A DNA stretch of 64,000 nucleotides from Bacteroides faecium (GTDB taxonomy: Bacteria; Bacteroidota; Bacteroidia; Bacteroidales; Bacteroidaceae). Position numbers and translations under genes: made by a program. The first letter of the stretch is position 1, and each line of letters starts with the position of its first letter. Below the pieces are notes generated by a model. That model was not told where the DNA came from. It was given only the letters and a program-made list of their open reading frames with translations, and made no database searches. The DNA lies in contig NZ_CP050831.1 in the NCBI RefSeq assembly GCF_012113595.1, positions 2,604,001 through 2,668,000 on the forward strand, in the 5' to 3' direction. This document shows, piece after piece, positions 16,145-24,327 of the stretch.

Positions 16145-17017
16145 ATGAATTTCAATTGCATTATTAAAACTGGATTGGTAGCCGTAGCGGCTATGGTTAG
16201 TCTGAGCTCTTTCTCTCAAGACCTGATTGCCCGCCAAGCACCGATAGACAAGAAATTAAAATCTGTAGACTCTTTGGCCTTGCAAAAGCAAATCCGTGCC
16301 GAACAGTCCGAATATCCCGCCCTGAGTCTTTATCCTAACTGGAACAACCAGTATGTACACGCTTACGGAAATGCTATTATCCCCGAAACTTACACTATCG
16401 ACCTGACAGGCTTCCATATGCCGACTCCGAGTACGAGAATTACCTCCCCTTTCGGACCTCGTTGGAGAAGAATGCATAATGGTCTGGACTTGAAAGTGAA
16501 CATCGGTGATACTATTGTTGCCGCATTCGATGGTAAAGTACGCGTTGTGAAATATGAACGCAGAGGATATGGCAAGTATGTCGTAATTCGTCACGACAAT
16601 GGACTGGAAACTGTCTACGGACACTTGTCAAAACAGTTGGTTGAAAACGACCAGTTGGTGAAAGCCGGCGAACCGATCGGTTTGGGTGGCAATACAGGAC
16701 GTTCCACAGGTTCACATCTTCATTTTGAAACCCGTTTCTTGGGAATTGCAATCAACCCGGTTTATATGTTCGACTTCCCGAAACAAGATATCGTTGCCGA
16801 TACTTATACGTTCAGGAAGACAAAAGGCGTGAAGCGCGCAGGCTCACATGACACTCAGGTGGCTGACGGCGCAATTCGCTACCACAAAGTGAAGAGTGGT
16901 GATACTTTGTCACGCATCGCTAAATTGCGTGGTGTATCGGTCAGCACACTTTGTAAATTGAACCGTATTAAAGCAACCACAACTTTGCGTATCGGACAGG
17001 TTTTGCGTTGTTCATAA
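16145..17017 (+). CDS. Exported M23 metallopeptidase with C-terminal LysM
   Basis: 290 residues. Signal peptide 1-24 (TGLVAVAAMVSLSSFSQ). Peptidase M23 domain about 95-200 with RITSPFGPRWRRMHNGLDLK (the HxxxD zinc ligands), YGHLSK and the HLH motif in GSHLHFETRFLG. One LysM repeat at about 240-288 (YHKVKSGDTLSRIAKLRGVS). Together these indicate a periplasmic or surface peptidoglycan hydrolase or an activator of amidases. The HLH and HxxxD residues are intact, so it looks catalytic rather than EnvC/NlpD-like. Confidence 0.92.
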   Translation: MNFNCIIKTGLVAVAAMVSLSSFSQDLIARQAPIDKKLKSVDSLALQKQIRAEQSEYPALSLYPNWNNQYVHAYGNAIIPETYTIDLTGFHMPTPSTRITSPFGPRWRRMHNGLDLKVNIGDTIVAAFDGKVRVVKYERRGYGKYVVIRHDNGLETVYGHLSKQLVENDQLVKAGEPIGLGGNTGRSTGSHLHFETRFLGIAINPVYMFDFPKQDIVADTYTFRKTKGVKRAGSHDTQVADGAIRYHKVKSGDTLSRIAKLRGVSVSTLCKLNRIKATTTLRIGQVLRCS

Positions 17018-17057
17018 ACTCACTTGCTTATAAAACAGTAATACAATAGCTTTGGAA

Positions 17058-17089
17058 GAGGGCACTTTAATATAATTTAGAGTGCCCTC
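17058..17089 (+). terminator. Terminator after the M23 peptidase gene
   Basis: Stem GAGGGCACT (17058-17066) / AGTGCCCTC (17081-17089) followed by TTTCTGTTTTT. Good rho-independent form. Confidence 0.85.
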
Positions 17090-17113
17090 TTTCTGTTTTT
17101 ACTTAATTATTGT

Positions 17114-17121
17114 TACCTTTG
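17114..17121 (+). promoter_or_regulatory. Promoter -7 box for the DUF1599 gene
   Basis: TACCTTTG, 19 bases before ATG 17140. Its place rules out the longer start at 17110, which would lie inside the promoter. Confidence 0.6.
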
Positions 17122-17139
17122 CGCACTATTTGGAAGAAA

Positions 17140-17682
17140 ATGAAAGATACCAAGCAACAATTTGAACATGTCATCGCTTTGTGCCGTGACTTATTTTCCA
17201 AGAAGCTGCACGATTACGGGCCTGCGTGGCGTATTCTGCGTCCGGCTTCAGTAACCGATCAGATTTTTATCAAAGCCAACCGGATTCGTAGTATTGAAAC
17301 CAAGGGGGTGACCTTGATTGATGAAGGAATCCGTGCCGAGTTTATTGCGATTGTCAATTACGGCATCATCGGACTTATCCAGTTGGAACTGGGATACGCA
17401 GAATCTGCCGATATCAGCAATGAGGAAGCGATGGCTTTATACGATAAATATGCCAAAGAGGCATTGGAACTGATGCTTGCCAAGAATCATGACTATGATG
17501 AGGCTTGGCGGAGTATGCGCGTCAGCTCTTACACAGACTTGATTTTGATGAAGATATACCGTACCAAGCAGATTGAAAGCCTGTCCGGCAATACGTTGGT
17601 GTCCGAGGGAATTGACGCCAATTACATGGATATGATAAATTACTCTGTTTTCGGACTGATAAAGATAGAATTTGAAGGATAA
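17140..17682 (+). CDS. DUF1599 protein with an internal duplication
   Basis: 180 residues from ATG 17140 (MKDTKQQFEHVIALCRDLF). Two similar halves are visible: first DYGPAWRILRPASVTDQIFIKANRIRSIE...DEGIRAEF, second DYDEAWRSMRVSSYTDLILMKIYRTKQIES...SEGIDANY. This tandem arrangement fits the DUF1599 family, which I associate with Bacteroidota; its biochemical role is unknown to me. Its stop overlaps the start of the next gene, so the two are co-translated. Confidence 0.85.
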   Translation: MKDTKQQFEHVIALCRDLFSKKLHDYGPAWRILRPASVTDQIFIKANRIRSIETKGVTLIDEGIRAEFIAIVNYGIIGLIQLELGYAESADISNEEAMALYDKYAKEALELMLAKNHDYDEAWRSMRVSSYTDLILMKIYRTKQIESLSGNTLVSEGIDANYMDMINYSVFGLIKIEFEG

Positions 17683-19096
17683 GAACTTACATATTATTCA
17701 GAAAGTCATAGCGAATATCGGTCGCTTTCTTTTGGCGGCTTCGTTCATCTTTTCCGGATTTGTCAAGGCAGTTGATCCGCTGGGCTTCCAGTATAAGATA
17801 CAGGATTATCTGACTGCATTCGGCATGGCTTCCTGGTTCCCTTCATTTTTCCCTTTGCTGGGCGGTATAGTACTGTCTGCCATTGAGTTTTTTGTCGGCA
17901 TCTCCCTGTTTTTTGGTACGCGGAGAACACTTGCTTCTTCGTTGGCACTGATGCTAATGATTGTCATGACACCACTGACTTTCTATCTTGCCCTCTTCGA
18001 TCCGGTTTCAGACTGCGGTTGTTTCGGTGATGCCTGGGTGTTGACAAACTGGGAAACATTCGGCAAGAATGTCATACTGCTACTTGCGGCAATCGAGGCG
18101 TTCCGGTACAGAACGATGCTGACCCGTTTTATCAGTGTGAAAATGGAATGGCTGGTTTCTTTATATACCCTGTTTTTTGTATTTACCCTGTCGTTCTATT
18201 GTTTGGATCGTCTGCCTGTTTTAGATTTTCGCCCCTACAAGATAGGAAAGAATATCCAAGAGGGAATGACAATGCCCGAAGGAGCAAAGCCTAATGTATA
18301 TGAAAGTATCTTTATCTTAGAAAAGAACGGAGAAAAGAAAGAATTTACGCTGGATAACTATCCGGACAGTACATGGACATTTGTAGACACACGTACTATA
18401 CTCAAAGAGAAAGGATATGAACCGGCTATCCACGATTTCTCCATGATGGATTTGAATACAGGAGATGATATAACACAAGATGTATTGACTGATATGGGAT
18501 ACACTTTCCTGTTGGTTGCCCATCGGATTGAAGAAGCGGATGACAGTAATATCGACCTGATTAACGAAATATACGATTACTCGGTGGAGCATGGCTATAA
18601 GTTCTATTGCCTGACTTCTTCGCCGGAAGAACAGATAGAACTGTGGAAGGATAAGACCGGAGCGGAATATCCTTTCTGTCAGATGGATGATATAACGTTG
18701 AAGACAATGGTTCGCTCCAATCCGGGATTGATGTTGATAAAGAACGGAACGATTCTGAATAAATGGAGCGATGAGGATATACCGGATGAATATGTATTGA
18801 CCGACAAATTGGAAAATTTGCCGTTGGGACAGCAAAAGATGGTGAGCGACGCTCACACCGTGGGATATGTATTCTTGTGGTTCATTATTCCATTGTTGCT
18901 GGTATTGGGAGTGGATGTCCTGGTGGTTCGTCGCAGAGAACGGAAATTCGCCAGGCGGAAGCTGCAGGAAGAGGCTCTGAAAGCTGCCGAAGCCCAAAAA
19001 CTGACGGACAGTGCCCAAGAACTGGCGGACAACGCCCAAAAACCGACAGACAACGCTCCAATGTCAGTAGATAACTCCAACGAGATGAAACCATAG
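17672..19096 (+). CDS. DoxX/MauE-like inner-membrane protein with C-terminal thioredoxin-like region
   Basis: 474 residues. The only usable upstream start is TTG 17672, because TAG lies two codons before it; it overlaps the stop of the DUF1599 gene. Four TM segments at about 15-165 with GFVKAVDPLGFQYKIQDYL and SDCGCFGDAWVLTN (a Cys pair, as in the DoxX/MauE group), a soluble region about 185-395, another TM at about 400-420 and a basic stop-transfer RRRERKFARRK. The last 40 residues hold a degenerate 7-residue repeat (LTDSAQE, LADNAQK, PTDNAPM). Probably handles redox or sulfur chemistry at the membrane; this is inference from the family. Confidence 0.8.
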   Translation: MKDKNLHIIQKVIANIGRFLLAASFIFSGFVKAVDPLGFQYKIQDYLTAFGMASWFPSFFPLLGGIVLSAIEFFVGISLFFGTRRTLASSLALMLMIVMTPLTFYLALFDPVSDCGCFGDAWVLTNWETFGKNVILLLAAIEAFRYRTMLTRFISVKMEWLVSLYTLFFVFTLSFYCLDRLPVLDFRPYKIGKNIQEGMTMPEGAKPNVYESIFILEKNGEKKEFTLDNYPDSTWTFVDTRTILKEKGYEPAIHDFSMMDLNTGDDITQDVLTDMGYTFLLVAHRIEEADDSNIDLINEIYDYSVEHGYKFYCLTSSPEEQIELWKDKTGAEYPFCQMDDITLKTMVRSNPGLMLIKNGTILNKWSDEDIPDEYVLTDKLENLPLGQQKMVSDAHTVGYVFLWFIIPLLLVLGVDVLVVRRRERKFARRKLQEEALKAAEAQKLTDSAQELADNAQKPTDNAPMSVDNSNEMKP

Positions 19097-19164
19097 ACTG
19101 TTAAATTGTAAATCGTAAATGAGAGAATAGTAAATTTATTAACCCTTTAAATAAAGAAAACAAA

Positions 19165-19920
19165 ATGAGAAAGAACATTGTTGCAGGAAACTGGAAAATG
19201 AACAAAACCCTTCAAGAGGGTATCGCTTTGGCAAAAGAACTGAACGAAGCATTGGCTGAAAAACCTAATTGTGATGTAGTAATCTGTACTCCGTTTATCC
19301 ACTTGGCTTCTGTTACTCCGTTGGTAGACGCTGCTAAGATTGGCGTAGGTGCTGAAAACTGTGCTGACAAAGTATCAGGTGCATACACAGGTGAAGTTTC
19401 TGCTGAAATGGTTGCTTCTACTGGTGCTAAATATGTAATCCTGGGTCACTCTGAACGTCGTGCTTACTACGGTGAAACAGTTGCTATCCTCGAAGAAAAA
19501 GTAAAATTGGCTTTGGCTAACGGTCTGACTCCGATTTTCTGTATCGGTGAAGTATTGGAAGAACGCGAAGCTAACAAGCAAAATGAAGTAGTAGCTGCTC
19601 AGATGGAATCTGTATTCTCTCTGTCTGCTGAAGACTTCTCTAAGATTGTATTGGCTTACGAACCGGTTTGGGCAATCGGTACAGGTAAAACTGCTACTCC
19701 TGAACAAGCACAGGAAATCCACGCTTTCATCCGCTCAATCGTAGCTGACAAGTACGGCAAGGAAATCGCTGATAATACTTCTATCCTTTATGGTGGTAGC
19801 TGCAAGCCTTCTAACGCTAAAGAATTGTTCTCTAACCCGGACGTTGACGGTGGTTTGATTGGTGGCGCTGCTCTGAAAGTATCTGATTTCAAAGGAATCA
19901 TTGATGCATTTAACGCATAA
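19165..19920 (+). CDS. tpiA: Triosephosphate isomerase
   Basis: 251 residues. Interconverts dihydroxyacetone phosphate and glyceraldehyde 3-phosphate. Catalytic Lys in AGNWKMNKT, His in LGHSERRAYYG, Glu in LAYEPVWAIGTGKTA, and the phosphate-binding ILYGGSCKPSN / GLIGGAALK. Codon use is strongly biased (many GCT, GGT, GAA, GTA), unlike its neighbours, as expected for a highly expressed glycolytic gene. Confidence 0.98.
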   Translation: MRKNIVAGNWKMNKTLQEGIALAKELNEALAEKPNCDVVICTPFIHLASVTPLVDAAKIGVGAENCADKVSGAYTGEVSAEMVASTGAKYVILGHSERRAYYGETVAILEEKVKLALANGLTPIFCIGEVLEEREANKQNEVVAAQMESVFSLSAEDFSKIVLAYEPVWAIGTGKTATPEQAQEIHAFIRSIVADKYGKEIADNTSILYGGSCKPSNAKELFSNPDVDGGLIGGAALKVSDFKGIIDAFNA

Positions 19921-19934
19921 TTAAAATTTATTTC

Positions 19935-20007
19935 AGGCATGGATTTCACGGATTACACGGTTTAGTGTATGAAATCAGAAACCGCGTAATCCGCGTAATC
20001 CGTGCCT
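19935..20007. repeat. Long imperfect hairpin repeat, copy 1
   Basis: Left arm 19935-19963 (begins AGGCATGGATTTCACGG) pairs with right arm 19979-20007 (ends CGTAATCCGTGCCT) with about four mismatches over 29 bases and a 15-base loop. The same element is at 44037-44116. Here it lies 14 bases after tpiA and may act as a terminator or mRNA stabiliser. Confidence 0.8.
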
Positions 20008-20022
20008 AATATTATTTATAAA

Positions 20023-20472
20023 ATGAGAAAACTAGCTTTACTTACTTTATTGTTGGTCTTGACAGGTGCCGGCATACAAGCACAGGGCATTGTCAAAAGC
20101 CTGGAACGTACAGTGCCGGGACAGGGAAAGGTGACTATTCATCAAGACCCCCGTATTGGAGCTCTGATTGGTGTGGAACGTCCTGCGACAGGTGAGCATA
20201 AGGTAATAAAGACTTCCGGATACCGGATACAGGCGTATGCCGGTAATAATACCCGTCAGGCGAAGAATGATGCTTATCATGTCGCCTCACGTGTTAAAGA
20301 GTATTTCCCGGAGTTGCCGATATATACTTCATTCACTCCGCCCCGTTGGCTTTGCCGTGTGGGTGATTTCAGGAGCATTGAAGAGGCGGACGCGATGATG
20401 CGCCGGTTGAAAGCTACCGGTGTGTTTAAAGAGGTTTCTATTGTAAGAGATCAGATAAATATCCCTTTATAA
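20023..20472 (+). CDS. Exported SPOR-domain protein
   Basis: 149 residues from ATG 20023 (MRKLALLTLLLVLTGAGIQAQG, signal peptide cleaved after QAQ). The C-terminal 75 residues form a SPOR domain (SGYRIQAYAGNNTRQAKND then LCRVGDFRSIEEADAMMRRL), which binds denuded peptidoglycan, usually at the division site. It is followed by folE eight bases downstream. Confidence 0.88.
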   Translation: MRKLALLTLLLVLTGAGIQAQGIVKSLERTVPGQGKVTIHQDPRIGALIGVERPATGEHKVIKTSGYRIQAYAGNNTRQAKNDAYHVASRVKEYFPELPIYTSFTPPRWLCRVGDFRSIEEADAMMRRLKATGVFKEVSIVRDQINIPL

Positions 20473-20479
20473 ATCAATC

Positions 20480-21070
20480 ATGTTAGGAAAAGAAGAAATA
20501 GTCTCTCCGAATCTGGAAGAGTTGAAAAGTCATTATCACAGTATTATAACTTTGTTGGGTGAGGATGCCGAACGGGAAGGGTTGTTGAAAACACCCGAAC
20601 GGGTGGCTAAAGCGATGTTGAGCCTGACAAAGGGGTATCATATGGATCCTCACGAAGTACTCCGCTCTGCTAAATTCCAGGAAGAATATAGCCAGATGGT
20701 GATTGTAAAAGACATTGATTTCTTCTCTCTCTGCGAACATCACATGCTGCCGTTCTACGGGAAGGCGCACGTGGCTTATATTCCAAACGGCTATATCACC
20801 GGGTTGAGCAAGATTGCCCGTGTAGTCGATATTTTCTCTCACCGCTTGCAAGTGCAGGAACGCATGACGCTGCAAATCAAAGAATGTATTCAGGAAACGC
20901 TGAATCCATTAGGCGTGATGGTTGTAGTGGAAGCAAAGCATATGTGTATGCAAATGCGCGGTGTGGAAAAACAAAACTCCATTACTACTACTTCAGACTT
21001 TACAGGCGCTTTCAATCAGGCTAAGACTCGCGAAGAGTTTATGAATCTCATTCAACACGGAACTTTGTAG
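20480..21070 (+). CDS. folE: GTP cyclohydrolase I
   Basis: 196 residues. Converts GTP to dihydroneopterin triphosphate, the first step to folate. Visible: REGLLKTPERVAKAM, the zinc and active-site segment SLCEHHMLPFYGKAHVAYIP, GLSKIARVVDIFSHRLQVQE and CMQMRGVEKQNSITTTS with the second zinc Cys. Confidence 0.97.
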   Translation: MLGKEEIVSPNLEELKSHYHSIITLLGEDAEREGLLKTPERVAKAMLSLTKGYHMDPHEVLRSAKFQEEYSQMVIVKDIDFFSLCEHHMLPFYGKAHVAYIPNGYITGLSKIARVVDIFSHRLQVQERMTLQIKECIQETLNPLGVMVVVEAKHMCMQMRGVEKQNSITTTSDFTGAFNQAKTREEFMNLIQHGTL

Positions 21071-21100
21071 GGGAAACTTACAGGAAACGTGATTTTTGTC

Positions 21101-21180
21101 CGGCACCGGGGAAGACAGGCTTCGGCACCGGGGAAGAGGGTGTTCGCCACCGAGGAAGGATACCTTCGGCACCGGGGAAG
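21101..21180. repeat. 22-bp tandem repeat array, copy 1 (3.6 units)
   Basis: Units begin at 21101, 21123, 21145 and 21167 (last partial). The core is CGGCACCGGGGAAG, with a variable 8-base tail mostly ending in CTT or GTT; the third unit has two changes in the core. It fills the gap between convergent folE and dnaG. A second array with the same core and the same 22-base period is at 33213-33294. Confidence 0.85.
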
Positions 21181-21182
21181 AA

Positions 21183-23273
21183 TTATCGCAGTACAACCCT
21201 GTCACCTAATCGTTTTGCCATGACGCTTTGCACAGTTCTCAGTTCATTATAGCGTTGCATAAGCGAGTCGCATTTCTCATTATCATGGGCGAGAGCCGGA
21301 TCTTGTAAAGCATAAAGCATATGTTTCAGTTCTTCTGTTACGATTGCGTATTTGAAGTTAATCATCAGCATCGGAACCAGTTCGTAGAGCCGTTCTTCAT
21401 CTGTCACAATCTTCTGTGACTTGGAATGGTATTTGCTAAGTTGATAACGTACATTAATCAAGTCCACGCTCATCTTGCTGATGACGGGATCGGGATGCGC
21501 CAGAAAATAGCGTTCCGCGATGAAACTTGAATCATGCATATGTGCGGCAGCTTCCGACAACATTTGGCGGTGCAACGGATTATGGAAAGCCAAATCATCT
21601 TCCTTCAAGTCATTGACCACATACTCTATGACGGTCACCGGAATTTCATTTCCTTCTTCGTCAGTCAGATTGCACATGACTTTCTCACCGTGACGAACTA
21701 CCGCTTGCAGTATCAGCCGCTCGAATTTATAGAACTCCTGTCCTTCTTTTCCTTCCTGCGGAATGAAAGAAGCATAGTTATCCTCTGGCGGAAAAGGAGA
21801 TTCAGCATATCCGGCATCACTGGCTTCCGGTGGCAACGGAATATCGCCATTGGGCATGGGGGCACTTCCGCCTGCTTCTCCCGGCTGCCCTTGTTGAGCT
21901 ATCGTAGCTGTCCTTGCGGCAATCCGGCGATCCCGTTCGGTTTGCTCAGCCCGTTTCTCCGCCTGTGTTTCCCGTCTTTTGGCAACTTCCGATACTAGCA
22001 ATTTATCTTCTACATGCAGCAACTGGGCACATTCTTTGATATAGACATCGCGTACAATCGCTTCCGGTATAATGGAGATGCTTTGCACCAAATTACCTAT
22101 AAGTTCCGCCCGCTTGATAGGATCTTTTCCTGCGTCTTCCAACAGTAAGTTGGTCTTGAAGCGGATAAAGTCCGTTTCATGCTCTGATATGAAAGCTTGA
22201 AATTCCGTAGAGTTATGTTTGCGGGCAAAAGAGTCCGGGTCGTCACCATCGGGTAGCAGACAGACTTTAATATTCATGCCCTCTTCAAGCAGCATGTCAA
22301 TCCCTCGGATAGAAGCCTTGATACCTGCCGCATCACCGTCGTAGAGCACAGTCATATTATTGGTGAAGCGGTGGATCATACGGATTTGTCCCGGTGTAAG
22401 AGCCGTTCCCGAAGAAGCGACTACATTCTCTATACCGGACTGATGCATAGAAATAACATCCGTGTAACCTTCGACCAGGAAACAACGGTCTTGTTTCACA
22501 ATTGCCTGTTTGGCAAAATAGATACCGTATAATTCGTTACTCTTATGGTAAATCTCTGATTCTGGAGAGTTGACGTATTTAACTTTAATCCCTTTTGTAG
22601 CACTGGCGAGCACACGTCCGCCAAAGGCCACTACTTTACCGGAGAGGGTATGTACAGGGAAAATGACACGTCCCCAAAAACGATCCCGCAAACGATGGTC
22701 GTCTGTCTCATAGCAAAGTCCCGTCTTTACGAGGTATTCTTTCTTATATCCTTTCTGTAACGCTTCTTTGGAGAAAGCATCATGGCTGTCGGTACAGTAT
22801 CCCAATTGGAACTTCTCAATAATATCATCCCGGAAACCACGGTTACGGAAGTAGGCCATACCGATACTGCGGCCGTCTATATGATTTTTCAGTATATTCT
22901 GAAAGTAGTCGCGTGCGAAGTTATTAACAATAAACAGACTTTCGCGTTCGCTCTGCACAAATTTCTCTTCATCGCTCAGCTCCCGTTCCTTGATTTCAAT
23001 ATTGTATTTCTTGGCAAGGTATTTCAGAGCTTCGGGATAAGACATCTGCTCGTGCTCCATGATGAAGTGCACTGCGTTTCCACCCTTGCCGCAGGCAAAG
23101 CATTTGCAAAGCCCTTTGGCGGGAGAAACGTAAAAAGAAGGTGTCTTGTCACTATGGAATGGGCACAAACCGACGTAATTGACACCACGCTTGCGCAGGG
23201 TGACAAAATCTGAAACGACATCCATTATCTGTGCCGCGTCCAATATCCGGTCGATGGTAACTTGATCTATCAT
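21183..23273 (-). CDS. dnaG: DNA primase
   Basis: 696 residues from ATG 23273 (MIDQVTIDRILDAA). Makes RNA primers at the replication fork. An N-terminal CHC2 zinc finger (GLCPFHSDKTPSFYVSPAKGL then CFACGKGG), the primase core, TOPRIM with LVEGYTDVISMHQSG and YDGDAAGIKASIRGID, and a longer C-terminal region (about 440-696) with a Gln/Arg-rich then Pro/Glu-rich linker near 455-525 before the helicase-binding part. It has its own promoter between it and tyrA. Confidence 0.97.
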   Translation of the reverse strand: MIDQVTIDRILDAAQIMDVVSDFVTLRKRGVNYVGLCPFHSDKTPSFYVSPAKGLCKCFACGKGGNAVHFIMEHEQMSYPEALKYLAKKYNIEIKERELSDEEKFVQSERESLFIVNNFARDYFQNILKNHIDGRSIGMAYFRNRGFRDDIIEKFQLGYCTDSHDAFSKEALQKGYKKEYLVKTGLCYETDDHRLRDRFWGRVIFPVHTLSGKVVAFGGRVLASATKGIKVKYVNSPESEIYHKSNELYGIYFAKQAIVKQDRCFLVEGYTDVISMHQSGIENVVASSGTALTPGQIRMIHRFTNNMTVLYDGDAAGIKASIRGIDMLLEEGMNIKVCLLPDGDDPDSFARKHNSTEFQAFISEHETDFIRFKTNLLLEDAGKDPIKRAELIGNLVQSISIIPEAIVRDVYIKECAQLLHVEDKLLVSEVAKRRETQAEKRAEQTERDRRIAARTATIAQQGQPGEAGGSAPMPNGDIPLPPEASDAGYAESPFPPEDNYASFIPQEGKEGQEFYKFERLILQAVVRHGEKVMCNLTDEEGNEIPVTVIEYVVNDLKEDDLAFHNPLHRQMLSEAAAHMHDSSFIAERYFLAHPDPVISKMSVDLINVRYQLSKYHSKSQKIVTDEERLYELVPMLMINFKYAIVTEELKHMLYALQDPALAHDNEKCDSLMQRYNELRTVQSVMAKRLGDRVVLR

Positions 23274-23308
23274 TCTTCTTTTCTCCTGTGAATCCGTTTT
23301 TGCGGATA

Positions 23309-23339
23309 CAAAGGTACACATAAAAAAATCCCCTGCAAA
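23309..23339 (-). promoter_or_regulatory. Promoter of dnaG, embedded in the tyrA terminator
   Basis: On the minus strand TTTG (23336-23339), 19 bases, TACCTTTG (23309-23316), then ATG at 23273. The -33 element lies inside the terminator stem of the upstream gene. Confidence 0.7.
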
Positions 23340-23358
23340 GAACTTTTTTGCAGGGGAT
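23328..23358 (-). terminator. Terminator of the aromatic amino-acid operon after tyrA
   Basis: Perfect stem ATCCCCTGCAAA/TTTGCAGGGGAT (arms 23328-23339 and 23347-23358) followed on the minus strand by seven T. Lies between the tyrA stop and dnaG. Confidence 0.88.
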
Positions 23359-23387
23359 GGTTAAATCTTACCTATATCGGTTGCGGA

Positions 23388-24161
23388 TTATTTAATCTTC
23401 TCCCGAATTTTCGTCAGATACTTTTTCATCCCTTCCGCATCCTTGTTCTCAATGATTTCAAGAAGGTTCTTCAGCTCGGTGCGAATGTTGGTCACTTGTC
23501 CCGGAGTACGTGGATTGAACAGGATTTCCTGAAGTAGATAATCATCTTCACTCAGCAGACCTTTGGCGATAGCCATATGCTTCTTGAACGTAGTTCCCGG
23601 AGCTTCCTGATGTTTCATTACGGCAGCGAATACGAAAGTCGAGACGAATGGAATGGAGAGTGAGTAGGCTACTGTCTCGTCATGCTCGTCGAATGTATAT
23701 TCGAAAATATTCAGTCTCAGCGTCTGATAGAGGTCTTTGAAGAATATCTTTCCCAAATGGTCGCCTTCACTGATGATGATCGCATTTTCGCTGCTCAGGT
23801 TGCTAAGACTGGCGAAGGTAGGGCCAAACATCGGGTGACTGGAAACATAACGGAAGCCACTTTCTTCATAGAACTTCTTCAGTCCTGTTTTTACAGAGGC
23901 AATGTCACTAATGATACAGTCTTTGGGCAGTACGGGCAATACGTTGCGGAAAGCATCCAGCGTGTACTTTACTGTAACGGCATTAATAACCAGTTCCGGT
24001 TCGAATTCCTTAATCTCCTCTAATGTAGTGAAACGATACGTGTTGTAGACAAAACGCAATTGGTGCGGGTTGACGTCATACACGGCCGTCTCGTGTTGAA
24101 AGCTCAAAATATCAGTAAAGAAGGAGCCCATTTTTCCGGCTCCGAGGATTAATATTCTCAC
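23388..24161 (-). CDS. tyrA: Prephenate dehydrogenase
   Basis: 257 residues. Oxidatively decarboxylates prephenate to 4-hydroxyphenylpyruvate for tyrosine. N-terminal NAD-binding fold with LILGAGKMGSFFTD, DIASVKTGLKKF and the His of SSHPMFGPTFASL. It lacks the C-terminal ACT domain found in some relatives. Last gene of the operon pheA, aminotransferase, DAHP synthase-chorismate mutase, tyrA. Confidence 0.93.
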   Translation of the reverse strand: MRILILGAGKMGSFFTDILSFQHETAVYDVNPHQLRFVYNTYRFTTLEEIKEFEPELVINAVTVKYTLDAFRNVLPVLPKDCIISDIASVKTGLKKFYEESGFRYVSSHPMFGPTFASLSNLSSENAIIISEGDHLGKIFFKDLYQTLRLNIFEYTFDEHDETVAYSLSIPFVSTFVFAAVMKHQEAPGTTFKKHMAIAKGLLSEDDYLLQEILFNPRTPGQVTNIRTELKNLLEIIENKDAEGMKKYLTKIREKIK

Positions 24162-24206
24162 GTTTGTTAACGATTAATGGTTAGTGATTGGTGATTAACG
24201 AATAGA

Positions 24207-24321
24207 GTTAGTGATTAATGATTAACGAATAAGTTAATGATTAAAGTCATAGGCTGATGATAAACCTACTATCTTACATATACAATAATATAGCGCAGCC
24301 AATTAATCATTAATCACTAAC
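24207..24321. repeat. 18-bp inverted repeat pair between tyrA and the DAHP synthase gene
   Basis: GTTAGTGATTAATGATTA (24207-24224) and its exact reverse complement (24304-24321) flank 79 bases; further degenerate copies of GATTAACGAAT and TTAGTGATT lie at 24170-24240. A third copy is at 10760-10777. The arms can pair in the operon mRNA. Confidence 0.7.
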
Positions 24322-24327
24322 CGTGAA

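Noticed and set aside
17110..17139. Upstream start for the DUF1599 gene
   Set aside because: It would place the promoter -7 box inside the coding sequence; ATG 17140 is 19 bases after the box.
21101..21180. CRISPR array
   Set aside because: The units are direct tandem repeats with tails of only 8 bases and no spacers of 25-40 bases, and no cas genes are near.
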